From: an uncultured Tolumonas sp.
Lineage (GTDB): Bacteria; Pseudomonadota; Gammaproteobacteria; Enterobacterales; Aeromonadaceae
Length of the DNA stretch: 64,000 nt
Direction of reading: 5' to 3'
Assembly (NCBI RefSeq): GCF_963676665.1
Contig: NZ_OY781371.1
Coordinates: 699,001 to 763,000, forward strand
Part shown: positions 24,033 through 32,394 of the stretch, in pieces
Layout: every line of letters begins with the position of its first letter
Position numbering within the stretch: the stretch's first letter is position 1
The notes under the pieces: model-generated
What the model saw: only the letters and a program-made list of their open reading frames with translations
Told to the model about the DNA's origin: nothing
The model's database searches: none
Program-made: the position numbers and the translations under genes

Positions 24033-24341
24033 ATGAACAAAGAAAAAGTGATTTAAAATCAACAATAAAGTTGGCTAACTGGTGCCACGGACTTTCAGTT
24101 TTCTCTGTGCCTGCCACAAAAAACTGCACCCCGATGATGAGCCGCTTTAGGCGTACACACTGACGGCGTTGATGGTTGCCGAAACGTAACCAGTGCAGGC
24201 TTTCAGTTTACCGAATTAGCGTGAATTCATGTGTTGCGCGAGGCAACCCACGCTCAGGAAGTGAGCCGCAAACACCACTGGGCTATCCGACTAGCCGCTT
24301 TAAGGCTCGAATTCATCGCAAAAACGGAATCTGTTTTTATT
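24033..24341 (-). repeat. ORF-less cassette, family 1, short form
   Basis: About 309 bp; loop sequence TTTACCGAATTAGCGTGAATTC differs from the CCACCACACGTG type while the stem arms are unchanged. Confidence 0.83.
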
Positions 24342-24397
24342 ACCTAACTTCAACTTGTGGGGCAGCGTAGCTGTCCCACACCAAGTTTTTGTTAGCT
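24342..24397 (-). repeat. attC site 37 (56 bp)
   Basis: Arms ACCTAAC and GTTAGCT; hairpin GGGGCAGC-GTA-GCTGTCCC. Confidence 0.9.
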
Positions 24398-25330
24398 TCG
24401 GCTCTCAGTTAAGACCATGCGAATCATAGTTTCATCAAACGTATTCGTAGTTTGATTAAATAAACTTAATAGCTGATCACTATTGAGTATCTTATACAAA
24501 ATGTCTCTGAGAATATCATCACATCGACAAGATATAGCATTCAATTCACTTGCTTTCTTTTCTGGTAAAGTTGAGCCGTGTACAACTGTTGATCTAATGG
24601 AGTAAGTTTGTTTTATAAACTTGTATAACTCCAGACGTTCATCTCCTGCATTGTGAACAAAACAGGCTACTCTCTCAGACAGTTGATGTGTTAGTTCACT
24701 CTGACTAGTCGCAAATAATGTTTCTAAAGCAGCGCAATAATGAGCAATTTTTATCGCTAGGTCAGGTTCACCTCTGGCTAGATTTAGCATGTATATTGCT
24801 CTTGAAGCTCTGTTTTGCTTATGTGTATGCGTTAATTGAGAAACTGGCATATCAGGATTTTTAGGCTCATCAAAAATACGATTATGGAGATGTATAATTG
24901 TATTTAAATTATCAACGGATATTTCCGTTATAGTCTTCTCCGCCTGAGAAGTCGTGTATTGATGAGCAATATAATTTGTTGTTATAGAGTTATTAGGTAT
25001 GAATGCGAACCCATTGTCAAAATTAATACTGTTATCTTGGGTTAACCATGTAGTCATTAGCAGTGATTGTAGTTGGTATAGATGGGTAAGTAATTTGATT
25101 TCTAAACTGTCGTCTGAGCCAAAATCACCGCAAAAATATGCAATGGCATTGCCGTTAACAAGAGCATTAAATTCAAGTTGCCCCATAGTTATCCTGGTAC
25201 CGTCATCTATAAACGATCTGATCTTTTCCAAATTATTTGTAACTTTAATTTTTGAATTTGTACTTATACTTTCAACATTCTTATCAGATAGCTTAAGACC
25301 ATTAAGGGATGCGAGAAAATAATATTGCAT
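24392..25330 (-). CDS. Apea-like HEPN-domain protein
   Basis: 312 residues from ATG at 25330 (GGAG site upstream; a longer frame to 25375 enters the attC). The C-terminal half carries an Apea-like HEPN domain: RAIYMLNLARGEPDLAIKIAHYCAALETLF, then QLSERVACFVH and the RSTVVHG motif, which fits the HEPN RNase signature R-x4-H. HEPN domains commonly cut RNA in immunity or toxin systems. The N-terminal half is unassigned. Stop inside the attC. Confidence 0.82.
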   Translation of the reverse strand: MQYYFLASLNGLKLSDKNVESISTNSKIKVTNNLEKIRSFIDDGTRITMGQLEFNALVNGNAIAYFCGDFGSDDSLEIKLLTHLYQLQSLLMTTWLTQDNSINFDNGFAFIPNNSITTNYIAHQYTTSQAEKTITEISVDNLNTIIHLHNRIFDEPKNPDMPVSQLTHTHKQNRASRAIYMLNLARGEPDLAIKIAHYCAALETLFATSQSELTHQLSERVACFVHNAGDERLELYKFIKQTYSIRSTVVHGSTLPEKKASELNAISCRCDDILRDILYKILNSDQLLSLFNQTTNTFDETMIRMVLTESRS

Positions 25331-25348
25331 CGAAATACTCCAATAAGA

Positions 25349-25430
25349 AGCTAACTTCAAGTTAAACGGCGGCACGTAGTGCCGTCCAGTGAGCAGCGTA
25401 GCGCGAACGGGTTTGAACGCCTTGTTATGC
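25349..25430 (-). repeat. attC site 38 (82 bp, long form)
   Basis: Arms AGCTAAC and GTTATGC; hairpin GGCGGCAC-GTA-GTGCCGTCC with a GTGAGCAGCGTAGCGCGAAC extension. Confidence 0.88.
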
Positions 25431-25720
25431 AGTATTGAAAAGATGAACCTGATTTCGCCTCGGAAATAGCGACTGGTTTCACGGGTTCAAATTCAACACT
25501 GCAACTAGAAAACAGGGTTGTAAGGAATTACCCACCGACGGCGTTGAAGTGCAGAAGCGCATAATCGCCGCGTCGAAATTGCTGAAGCTCACGGCTAAAA
25601 TGTTTGGCGTATTATGCGCGGGCACCACTCTCGGTAATGAGCCGTAAATAACGCAGGACTTGCAGCCAACACCGCTTTAAAGCTGGAATTCCCCGCAAAA
25701 CTACCAGCAAATTAAAAACT
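25431..25720 (-). repeat. ORF-less cassette, family 2 (290 bp)
   Basis: Type copy of family 2. GTGC at 25549-25552 pairs with GCAC at 25622-25625; GCATAAT at 25559-25565 pairs with ATTATGC at 25611-25617. Both helices differ from family 1 on both strands, while the tail (ATGAGCCGTAAATAACGCAGG...CCGCTTTAAAGC) is conserved. Confidence 0.85.
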
Positions 25721-25780
25721 GCATAACTTCGATTTAAGTGGCAGCACGTAGTGCTGTCCAACTTTAAATTTTTGTTAGGT
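25721..25780 (-). repeat. attC site 39 (60 bp)
   Basis: Arms GCATAAC and GTTAGGT; hairpin GGCAGCAC-GTA-GTGCTGTCC. Confidence 0.9.
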
Positions 25781-26088
25781 ATGAACAAAGAAAAAGCAGT
25801 TTATTATCAACCAACATGCTGGCTAACTGGTGCCACGGGCTTTCAGTTTTCGCTGTGCTTGCCACAAACAACCGCGCCCCGATGATGAGCCGCTTTAGGC
25901 GTACACGCTGACGGCGTCGATGGTTGCCGAAACGTAACCAGTGCAGGCTGTCTGTTTGCCAAATTACGTGAATTCATGTGTTGCGCGAGGCAACCCACGC
26001 GCAGGAAGTGAGCCGCAAACACCACTGGGCTATCCGACTAGCCGCTTTAAGGCTCGAATTCATCGCAAAAACGGAATCTGTTTTTATT
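25781..26088 (-). repeat. ORF-less cassette, family 1, short form
   Basis: 308 bp; loop of the AAATTACGTGAATTC type; second hairpin CGCGCAGGAAGTGAGC has a changed 5' side. Confidence 0.83.
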
Positions 26089-26144
26089 ACCTAACTTCGA
26101 ATTATGGGGCCACGAAGTGGTCCCACATTAATTTTTTGTTAGGC
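26089..26144 (-). repeat. attC site 40 (56 bp)
   Basis: Arms ACCTAAC and GTTAGGC; hairpin GGGGCCAC-GAA-GTGGTCCC. Confidence 0.9.
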
Positions 26145-26531
26145 GTTTGATTCAAGTAAGTCATGACCATATGAATTATCAATAACACATAACCAACCTT
26201 GATTTTCAAAATATTTGAATACGTAAGTTGCTTTACGTTCTATTTCTGGCTGACTAGCAGCCTTTACGATGGTTTTAGATAAAACTAAAGCTGCATCGTT
26301 GGATTCTAGAATTTCTAGGTCTGCCTGTGTAACATTAATGGAATGTTCAAAATAGTTAGCAATTGCAATGAATGCTTTTTTTATCTGTTCCTTACCAACA
26401 GCATTCATGCCTGGCTTAATCACTAAAACCGCATCGTCAGAGTAGATATCAATTAGAGTATCAAAATCTTCACTGTTAATTGCTAAATCTGCTTTATTGA
26501 TAAGTTCAACTATCGGATGCGGAGAGATCAT
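26139..26531 (-). CDS. SnoaL/DUF4440-like (NTF2-fold) protein
   Basis: About 130 residues with the NTF2-like pattern: [31 protein letters not shown], then [17 protein letters not shown] and the C-terminal strand [20 protein letters not shown]. Resembles SgcJ/EcaC- and YybH-type proteins that bind small ligands; exact role unknown. ATG at 26531 has TTAGGAG upstream. Second gene of a two-gene cassette. Confidence 0.8.
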   Translation of the reverse strand: MISPHPIVELINKADLAINSEDFDTLIDIYSDDAVLVIKPGMNAVGKEQIKKAFIAIANYFEHSINVTQADLEILESNDAALVLSKTIVKAASQPEIERKATYVFKYFENQGWLCVIDNSYGHDLLESNA

Positions 26532-26622
26532 AAAAACTCCTAACAATTAAAATAATGCTGAGGCCTGATTCAGTGAGATTAAGCTACAAATTGTGCTCTG
26601 ACTGCTTACTAGCTACATATTC

Positions 26623-26943
26623 TTAATGTGTTTTGAGAAACTGTATGACGGAAACACAAACGGAAACAAGAGCCACTACTGTTGCCCAGATAGCCCAACG
26701 AGCAGATTGACGAGCGGAAACTGCTGACTTCTCTGCGGCAAGCACTGAACGTTCAAGTAAAATGCGTTCTTCCGCGGCTAGCTTGACTGCAATTTTTTGG
26801 TCATGCAAATGGAGCCATGCGGTTGCAATGGTTTTATTCTGACCACCAAAAGTGCCACGTGCGAGAGCTCGACGTAAAGCATCAATTCCACCGTTATTAT
26901 TCATCCATTCTTCGACGTGTTCGTCTGAGTTGAAATCTTGCAT
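26623..26943 (-). CDS. Hypothetical tail-anchored small protein (two-gene cassette)
   Basis: 106 residues. N-terminal SDEHVEEWMNNNGGIDALRRAL, an amphipathic helical middle (VKLAAEERILLERSVLAAEKSAV) and one membrane helix near residues 84-102 (IWATVVALVSVCVSVIQFL). The charged helix plus C-terminal anchor layout is common among cassette and prophage proteins; no role assigned. Confidence 0.65.
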   Translation of the reverse strand: MQDFNSDEHVEEWMNNNGGIDALRRALARGTFGGQNKTIATAWLHLHDQKIAVKLAAEERILLERSVLAAEKSAVSARQSARWAIWATVVALVSVCVSVIQFLKTH

Positions 26944-26994
26944 TATGGCTGATTAATTCTCTACAAGTGACAAAAGACAAATAGTCAGGATTGC

Positions 26995-27050
26995 GCCTAA
27001 CTTTTAATTATGGGGCCACGAAGTGGTCCCACATTAATTTTTTGTTAGCT
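26995..27050 (-). repeat. attC site 41 (56 bp)
   Basis: Arms GCCTAAC and GTTAGCT; hairpin GGGGCCAC-GAA-GTGGTCCC. Confidence 0.9.
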
Positions 27051-27053
27051 GTA

Positions 27054-27932
27054 TTAGGCTGGTCGCTTCGAATTTGTTATGTAGTAGTTCTGAAGTAGTG
27101 GTGATTTATAATAATCTTCATCTAAGAAACGCAGGATTGTTTTCAGCTCTTTTTTAGTTTCAGGAAGTTTAATTTTTTCATTACCTTCTATTACGGTTGT
27201 TTCAAGAGGGATGTTAAACTCGGTAGCTACAGCCTTTATATCAGCAAGAGGAACCAATTGAAGGATTTGACTTTGAGATATTAGCCAGAGCTTTCTTCTT
27301 ACCCAGCTATCAGAAACGCTAACAAGCGTTTCTGCATTTTTAACTGAGATAGTTGGTAATGCAGCAAATTGATGAATATCAATGTCTGTAGCTTCCATAT
27401 AATATTCTGATAAATCAAATACTTGTCGAACCAGATGAAAGCTATTGAATTTTAATGAGTTTTCTATAAGTATAGCGGTGAGTTTATTGTCGATCGTTAA
27501 ACCAACGCCTTCAATTTTTTTATAAACATTAGCTGCATGAAATATAGATAACCCATTAGTTGATATGACACGTTTTTTATCAAAATGTTGAATTAGAACT
27601 ACTGTTTTACCGTCTTGATCAATATAACCAGAAAACAAAGCTTTTATATGATTAAATGAATCGGGTGTAGGAGACACTTCTGGAATCGATAGAGGATTTG
27701 TTATTGCATCAGTTAAAGAGTCAATATCATCGAATCCATTAATTTCTAATACTTCACCTGAGTCAGGTTTGTATTTGCCATCAAAAGGTATTATGTCTTG
27801 ACAATTTTGATTAAAAGTTGACTCTTGTTGTTGCAGATAAGTTGTAAGATCTTGCTGGACTTCTGCTGATAACGAAAATCTTAATCTTCGGTTGGCAGGG
27901 TCATCTGTTAATGCAAAAAGGTTAAACATCAT
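27054..27932 (-). CDS. KwaB-like DUF4868 protein of a Kiwa-type anti-phage cassette
   Basis: 292 residues. The centre fits the DUF4868/KwaB layout: a KALFSGYIDQDGKTVVLIQHF strand pair, NGLSIFHAANVYKKIEGVGLTID, a TAILIENSLKFNSFHLVRQVFDLSEYYMEAT segment and a helical C-terminus. In Kiwa, KwaB is the DNA-binding effector working with membrane protein KwaA. Its ATG follows directly on the TGA of the upstream membrane protein gene, so the two are translated together. Assignment is by fold pattern and gene pairing; a profile search should settle it. Confidence 0.62.
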   Translation of the reverse strand: MMFNLFALTDDPANRRLRFSLSAEVQQDLTTYLQQQESTFNQNCQDIIPFDGKYKPDSGEVLEINGFDDIDSLTDAITNPLSIPEVSPTPDSFNHIKALFSGYIDQDGKTVVLIQHFDKKRVISTNGLSIFHAANVYKKIEGVGLTIDNKLTAILIENSLKFNSFHLVRQVFDLSEYYMEATDIDIHQFAALPTISVKNAETLVSVSDSWVRRKLWLISQSQILQLVPLADIKAVATEFNIPLETTVIEGNEKIKLPETKKELKTILRFLDEDYYKSPLLQNYYITNSKRPA

Positions 27933-28442
27933 TCATTCCTCAATTAACATTGCTGATGATATTTTTCTGACGGATTTAATTTGCTTTGGATCTAAAATTT
28001 CTCTTCTGGCAATTAATATGTAAACGACACCAGAAGATGATTCAACTTTATAAAATCTAAATTTCAAAAAGCGTAGTAGTGGGTGAGATGGTAGTGTATT
28101 GATTGTCCATAATATTATGCAAAGAACTAATACAATAAACATTATTGTATTTAATGATATATCAGCACCACGAAGAATAAAGGGTGAAATGTAGCTGAAA
28201 ATAAAACCTAACAACATAAAGTCATTTGATTCAATCTTTTTAATTTGTATGATAAATGATTCTCCATGCCTTTTAACAAGCTTTAAAATTAGAACAGGAA
28301 ATGATAAACCAACTAGGCCAATAAAAATTAACTGAATAACATCAGTCGTTAAACCGTGCAGATCATATCGTACATATGCCAAACTTAGAAATGCGGGTGA
28401 AAATGCAGAAATGAACAATAATGTTCTGAGCCAATTTTTCAT
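27933..28442 (-). CDS. KwaA-like membrane protein of a Kiwa-type anti-phage cassette
   Basis: 169 residues with four hydrophobic helices, roughly at 8-25, 36-54, 75-91 and 98-115, and a C-terminal cytoplasmic part (HPLLRFLKFRFYKVES...YILIARRE). Size, helix count and pairing with the DUF4868-like gene fit KwaA, the tetrameric membrane sensor of Kiwa. First gene of the cassette; read right to left like the rest of the array. Confidence 0.6.
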   Translation of the reverse strand: MKNWLRTLLFISAFSPAFLSLAYVRYDLHGLTTDVIQLIFIGLVGLSFPVLILKLVKRHGESFIIQIKKIESNDFMLLGFIFSYISPFILRGADISLNTIMFIVLVLCIILWTINTLPSHPLLRFLKFRFYKVESSSGVVYILIARREILDPKQIKSVRKISSAMLIEE

Positions 28443-28465
28443 AGAATGTTGACCTTTAATTATAC

Positions 28466-28525
28466 AGCTAACTTCGTTTTATGCGGTGGCACGTAGTGCC
28501 ATCCGACATTAAAATTTTGTTATGT
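28466..28525 (-). repeat. attC site 42 (60 bp)
   Basis: Arms AGCTAAC and GTTATGT; hairpin GCGGTGGCAC-GTA-GTGCCATCCG. Confidence 0.88.
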
Positions 28526-28559
28526 GATTTTGTTGTTGCAGCAAACAAGTCGATTTTGA

Positions 28560-28675
28560 TGGTCATGGCTACCGCACTGATTAATGACGGATCAGATGCC
28601 CAACACCGATGTTCTGCTTTTGATTTGCTCATAGAAACATGATGCCGAATGGTGCTAACAGAGACAAATGAAATC
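28560..28675 (-). repeat. Conserved non-coding element B, copy 3
   Basis: ATGGCTACCGC near 28566 and TAGAAACATGATGCCGAATG near 28632, then GACAAATGAAAT. Located between the attC and the 3' end of the next gene, as in copy 1. Confidence 0.5.
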
Positions 28676-28869
28676 GAGGACTCAATTAAGCAAAACTGAG
28701 CTATATCAATGTTGATCGGGGATTTGGCAGGATAAACTGATCGCGCCAAAACTTGGCACTGATGACAACACCAGAATAATTAAGACAGTAGAAATACGCT
28801 GTTGCTGATGTTATGAGGCTGTAAGCATAACCGGCGTGATATCTGTCATTTCACGATAAATAATTAACT

Positions 28870-29145
28870 CTAACGTCGTTGGCAAGTTGTACAACCTCGA
28901 CATGCTGAACGAGTGGTTTTATCTAGCCTTCCTCGCTGGATTTTACAGTAAGCATTTTTCAATAGACGCCGACATGCAAACCAATCCGTTGGTTTTTCTA
29001 AGATCAAGTAGCCGTTGAAACGTTTTACTAATTCTATACGGTATTCATCTATGAATTTTGTGTCGTAGCCGATCTCAAAATAATCCAGTGCTTGCTCTAT
29101 CGAAGTAAAACTAGCGATGGTTTTCTGAATGTCGGTCTGGCTCAT
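28870..29145 (-). CDS. Small protein resembling nitrogenase-protective NifW
   Basis: 91 residues. The order of motifs, SIEQALDYFEIGYDTKFID, RIELVKRFNGYLI and CRRLLKNAYCKI, resembles NifW (SAEDFF..FGVPYD, RLHILKRF, LxxAYxxF). The cysteine-rich tail SACRGCTTCQRR is unlike classical NifW and could bind metal. No nif genes are in view, so a nitrogenase role is doubtful and a different function for the fold is quite possible. Confidence 0.5.
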   Translation of the reverse strand: MSQTDIQKTIASFTSIEQALDYFEIGYDTKFIDEYRIELVKRFNGYLILEKPTDWFACRRLLKNAYCKIQRGRLDKTTRSACRGCTTCQRR

Positions 29146-29251
29146 TTCACTTCATTATTTTGAGGTAGAGAGGCTAAAAATAACACAGGTCTGACATTAT
29201 CATGACCAGCAAGTCTGAATTTATCATCAAAGGCTATGAACACCACGAATC

Positions 29252-29309
29252 ACATAACTTTTAATTGTGCGGTGGCTGAAAGCCATCCGACACTAATTTT
29301 TTGTTATAA
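29252..29309 (-). repeat. attC site 43 (58 bp)
   Basis: Arms ACATAAC and GTTATAA; hairpin GCGGTGGCT-GAA-AGCCATCCG. Confidence 0.88.
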
Positions 29310-29319
29310 GTAGGATTGA

Positions 29320-30075
29320 TTACAAATAGGGGTTGCTGAATTCATTTTCTAAAGCTTTGTATAAATTTGGAGATGATTTTCTGACGAAATCTATCTGTTT
29401 TTCTGATAACTCCTCGCCATGGATAGCATAGTTACATATAGAAATAACTTCACTAATACCATTAAGAACATCATGAGATATAAGAGATGATTTTTTAAGT
29501 TCATTTAATACTCTGCTCAATGGAGGACGTTTTATCACATTCGAAAATTGAGCGAAATGAATACCTGAAATAGGTATATTTTCATATGTACATTTTGAAA
29601 TTAGTTGTTCAAATGCAGCTCTGATTTTAAACATTTCAACAGATATGCTATTTGGTTCTGGGAGGTCGATAGTGCTATTACTCAATCCTTTACTTTCTAA
29701 TATTTTGTTTATTGCTTCTTCTAGTTGTGGAAGTTCGGAGTCACGAGGTGGTTCGGTTGTAGTATTGACTGATATTGTATTTTGGTTGGCATTTGAAACT
29801 TCTATTGATGATTTTATTTCGGTTTTCATTATTGATAACTGATGGCTTAAATCTTTCTTTAAATCGTCAACTTGCTGCTTAAGTTTAACTCCAAATATAT
29901 CCATTTCTTGAAATATTGGTGCCAAACATACGCCAACCCAAATAATGAATACTACTGCATCTAAATATGAAGGTTTTCCTTCGATTAATTTATCCCATCG
30001 GCCAAAAAGATAAAATCCAATTACAAAAACAAGAACAAACCACCAAAATATTTTAAAATTTTCCGTATTTTTCAT
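29320..30075 (-). CDS. Membrane protein with DUF4145-like C-terminal helical domain (cassette gene)
   Basis: 251 residues: two N-terminal helices (about 9-26 and 38-54), a coiled coil (KLKQQVDDLKKDLSHQLSIMKTEI), a polar linker, and a helical C-terminus (MFKIRAAFEQLI...LNGISEVISICNYAIHGEELSEKQ) resembling DUF4145/HEPN-like domains, with a NYAIHG motif. Function unknown; organisation (membrane anchor plus HEPN-like end) suggests a stress or conflict role by analogy. Confidence 0.68.
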   Translation of the reverse strand: MKNTENFKIFWWFVLVFVIGFYLFGRWDKLIEGKPSYLDAVVFIIWVGVCLAPIFQEMDIFGVKLKQQVDDLKKDLSHQLSIMKTEIKSSIEVSNANQNTISVNTTTEPPRDSELPQLEEAINKILESKGLSNSTIDLPEPNSISVEMFKIRAAFEQLISKCTYENIPISGIHFAQFSNVIKRPPLSRVLNELKKSSLISHDVLNGISEVISICNYAIHGEELSEKQIDFVRKSSPNLYKALENEFSNPYL

Positions 30076-30101
30076 AAAAATCCATCCGTGCTGGGAACTA
30101 C

Positions 30102-30161
30102 TTATAACTTCGATTTAAGTGGCAGCACGTAGTGCTGTCCAACTTTAAATTTTTGTTAGGT
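30102..30161 (-). repeat. attC site 44 (60 bp)
   Basis: Arms TTATAAC and GTTAGGT; hairpin GGCAGCAC-GTA-GTGCTGTCC. Confidence 0.88.
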
Positions 30162-30470
30162 ATGAACAAAGAAAAAGTGATTTAAAATCAACAATAAAGT
30201 TGGCTAACTGGTGCCACGGGCTTTCAGTTTTCGCTGTGCCTGCCACAAACAACTACGCCCCGATGATGAGCCGCTTTAGGCGTACACACTGACGGTGTTG
30301 ATGGTTGCCGAAACGTAACCAGTGCAGGCTGTCAGTTTGCCGAATCAACGTGAATTCATGTGTTGCGCGAGGCAACCCACGCTCAGGAAGTGAGCCGCAA
30401 ACACCACTGGGCTATCCGATTAGCCGCTTTAAGGTTCGAATTCACCGCAAAAACGGAATCAGTTTTTATT
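30162..30470 (-). repeat. ORF-less cassette, family 1, short form
   Basis: 309 bp; loop of the GCCGAATCAACGTGAATTC type; ACGGTGTTG replaces ACGGCGTTG before the stem. Confidence 0.83.
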
Positions 30471-30528
30471 ACCTAACTTCGACTTATGGGGCGGTTGAAA
30501 ACCGTCCCACATTAAGTTTTTGTTAACT
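30471..30528 (-). repeat. attC site 45 (58 bp)
   Basis: Arms ACCTAAC and GTTAACT; hairpin GGGGCGGTT-GAA-AACCGTCCC. Confidence 0.9.
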
Positions 30529-31164
30529 TCTTGTCATAAAAGCTAATTTCAGCCCGAATGAGACAAACAAAGCACCGATAGTTTTATTCAGTAAATTGCT
30601 AATGGTTTGGCTGACCTTCAAACGGTTGCTTGCAAAAGCAGTGACTACAGCCAGCAGATTGCAGTAAATCAGGCTATTGAAAATGAATATTGAGCCAAGA
30701 ACAAGGAAAGCCAGCGCCTTGTTTGGCGCATCATGGTCGATAAACTGAGGAACAAATGCCAAGAAAAATAAGGCAACTTTCGGATTTAAGGCATTTGATA
30801 GGAAACCTTGAATGAATGTGGATTTGTGACTCAATTGGATTTTTTGTTTGTTTGGCGATTGCTCAGCTTTTGCCTTTGAACGGGAAAGCAAAGCCGATAA
30901 ACCCATGTAAACCAAATAAGCAGCCCCGATTAATTTAACAATCGTGAACGCAGTCGCTGAACTGGCAAGGATCGCGGAAAGACCAAGTGCTGCGGCAAAC
31001 ACATGCACGTAACAACCGGTACAAACACCGAAAGCTGCAACAGAACCAGCACGCCAACCGTTAGCGGCACTTCTCGACATGATGAGAATGGAGTCAGGGC
31101 CAGGGGTTAAATTTAGAAGAAAGCCGGAAATAATAAATAAAGCTAAATCATGAATACCAAACAT
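30523..31164 (-). CDS. LysE/RhtB-family amino-acid exporter
   Basis: Inner-membrane exporter of amino acids or related small molecules. From ATG at 31164 (GAGG site upstream) the 213 residues show the family start HDLALFIISGFLLNLTPGPDSILIMSRS with the conserved TPGPD, then GVCTGCYVHVFAAALGLSAIL, and later NALNPKVALFFLAFVPQFI. Six hydrophobic segments, normal length. Stop inside the attC. Substrate cannot be told. Confidence 0.93.
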   Translation of the reverse strand: MFGIHDLALFIISGFLLNLTPGPDSILIMSRSAANGWRAGSVAAFGVCTGCYVHVFAAALGLSAILASSATAFTIVKLIGAAYLVYMGLSALLSRSKAKAEQSPNKQKIQLSHKSTFIQGFLSNALNPKVALFFLAFVPQFIDHDAPNKALAFLVLGSIFIFNSLIYCNLLAVVTAFASNRLKVSQTISNLLNKTIGALFVSFGLKLAFMTRS

Positions 31165-31260
31165 ATGAACCTCTGGGTTTAGCGCAGAAATATCAAATAT
31201 TAAGATCAGCCATTCAGAGCACACAATCAAGTGCAGTTTTCAACGGAACTATCACACAGA

Positions 31261-31320
31261 AGTTAACTGCGATTTAAGTGGCAGCACGTAGTGCTGTCCG
31301 ACTTTAAATTTTTGTTAGGC
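31261..31320 (-). repeat. attC site 46 (60 bp)
   Basis: Arms AGTTAAC and GTTAGGC; hairpin GGCAGCAC-GTA-GTGCTGTCC. Confidence 0.88.
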
Positions 31321-31333
31321 GCTTTTGATTTTG

Positions 31334-31936
31334 CTAATCGACTAACTCAATATCTAAACTATTCAGCAACCGGACAGCCTCATAACGACTGAACTTCGCT
31401 TTGCTGATTTTGTTGTTGAAGATATCGATATCGTAATTAGTTGCTTCAGAAAAATCAGCGCCAGAAAGATTAGTTTTACCAAATAAGCTATTGGTGAAAT
31501 CTGTGTATGTAAAATCTGCTCGGCAAAAGCTACCATCTCTGAAATCAACATCATGCGCTTTGCATTCTTGGATCGTTATTTCGTCTAAGCTAAGGCCGAA
31601 AAATGACGAATCATTGATAATGCATTTATTGAACTTGAGTGACATTGAAAAAACTAATCGAGGCCATGAAGCCCTTGTCCAATCAACACCCACAAGTTTG
31701 CATTCATCAAATGCAACATCAGTAAATTGGCTTTGATGAACCTTTATCACACTGAGATTGCAACGAGTAAATGTGCATTCGATGAACCGACATTTTTTAA
31801 ATGTGCTGTCAGTGAAATTACAATCTTGAAACTGACAACTTTCAAATTCAATATTACAAATCTCTTGGTTTATTGCAGAGATATTACTGAATGTTTTCGA
31901 TAGATATTCTTTTTCATTAGCAAATGGAATCTGCAT
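31334..31936 (-). CDS. Pentapeptide-repeat protein
   Basis: 200 residues mostly built of A(D/N)LXX-type pentapeptides: CQFQDCNFTDSTFKKCRFIE, VDFRDGSFCRADFTYTDFTN and LSGADFSEA. These fold as a right-handed quadrilateral beta-helix. Size and layout are close to Qnr proteins, which mimic DNA and shield gyrase from quinolones, but sequence identity to Qnr cannot be judged here. GAGG ribosome site before ATG at 31936. Confidence 0.88.
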   Translation of the reverse strand: MQIPFANEKEYLSKTFSNISAINQEICNIEFESCQFQDCNFTDSTFKKCRFIECTFTRCNLSVIKVHQSQFTDVAFDECKLVGVDWTRASWPRLVFSMSLKFNKCIINDSSFFGLSLDEITIQECKAHDVDFRDGSFCRADFTYTDFTNSLFGKTNLSGADFSEATNYDIDIFNNKISKAKFSRYEAVRLLNSLDIELVD

Positions 31937-31967
31937 GTTACCTCTGGAGTCGAATATACAATCTGTA

Positions 31968-32027
31968 GCCTAACTTCGATTTAAGTGGCGGCACGTAGTG
32001 ACGTCCAACTTTAAATTTTTGTTAGGT
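31968..32027 (-). repeat. attC site 47 (60 bp)
   Basis: Arms GCCTAAC and GTTAGGT; hairpin GGCGGCAC-GTA-GTGACGTCC, the same mismatch as site 32, suggesting common descent. Confidence 0.88.
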
Positions 32028-32336
32028 ATGAACAAAGAAAAAGCAGTTTATTATTAACAAAAATGCTGGCTAACTGGTGCCTCGGGCTTTCAGTTTTCGC
32101 TGTGCTTGCCACAAACAACCGCGCCCTGATGATGAGCCGCTTTAGGCGTACACACTGACGGCGCCGATGGTTGCCGAAACGTAACCAGTGCAGGCTGTCA
32201 GTTTGCCACCACACGTGAATTCATGTGTTGCGCGAGGCAACCCACGCTCAGGAAGTGAGCCGTAAACACCACAGGACTATCCGACTAGCCGCTTTAAGGC
32301 TTGAATTCACCGCCAACAATGACGCCGTTTTTTATT
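32028..32336 (-). repeat. ORF-less cassette, family 1, short form
   Basis: 309 bp; tail of the ACGCCGTTTTTTATT type; both stem arms intact. Confidence 0.83.
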
Positions 32337-32394
32337 ACCTAACTTCGAATTGTGCGGTGGCTGAAAGCCATCCGACACTAATTTTTTGTTATAT
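32337..32394 (-). repeat. attC site 48 (58 bp)
   Basis: Arms ACCTAAC and GTTATAT; hairpin GCGGTGGCT-GAA-AGCCATCCG. Confidence 0.88.

Noticed and set aside
31334-31936. Calling the pentapeptide-repeat protein a Qnr resistance gene
   Set aside because: Repeat pattern and length are compatible, but pentapeptide proteins are diverse and I cannot measure similarity to Qnr.
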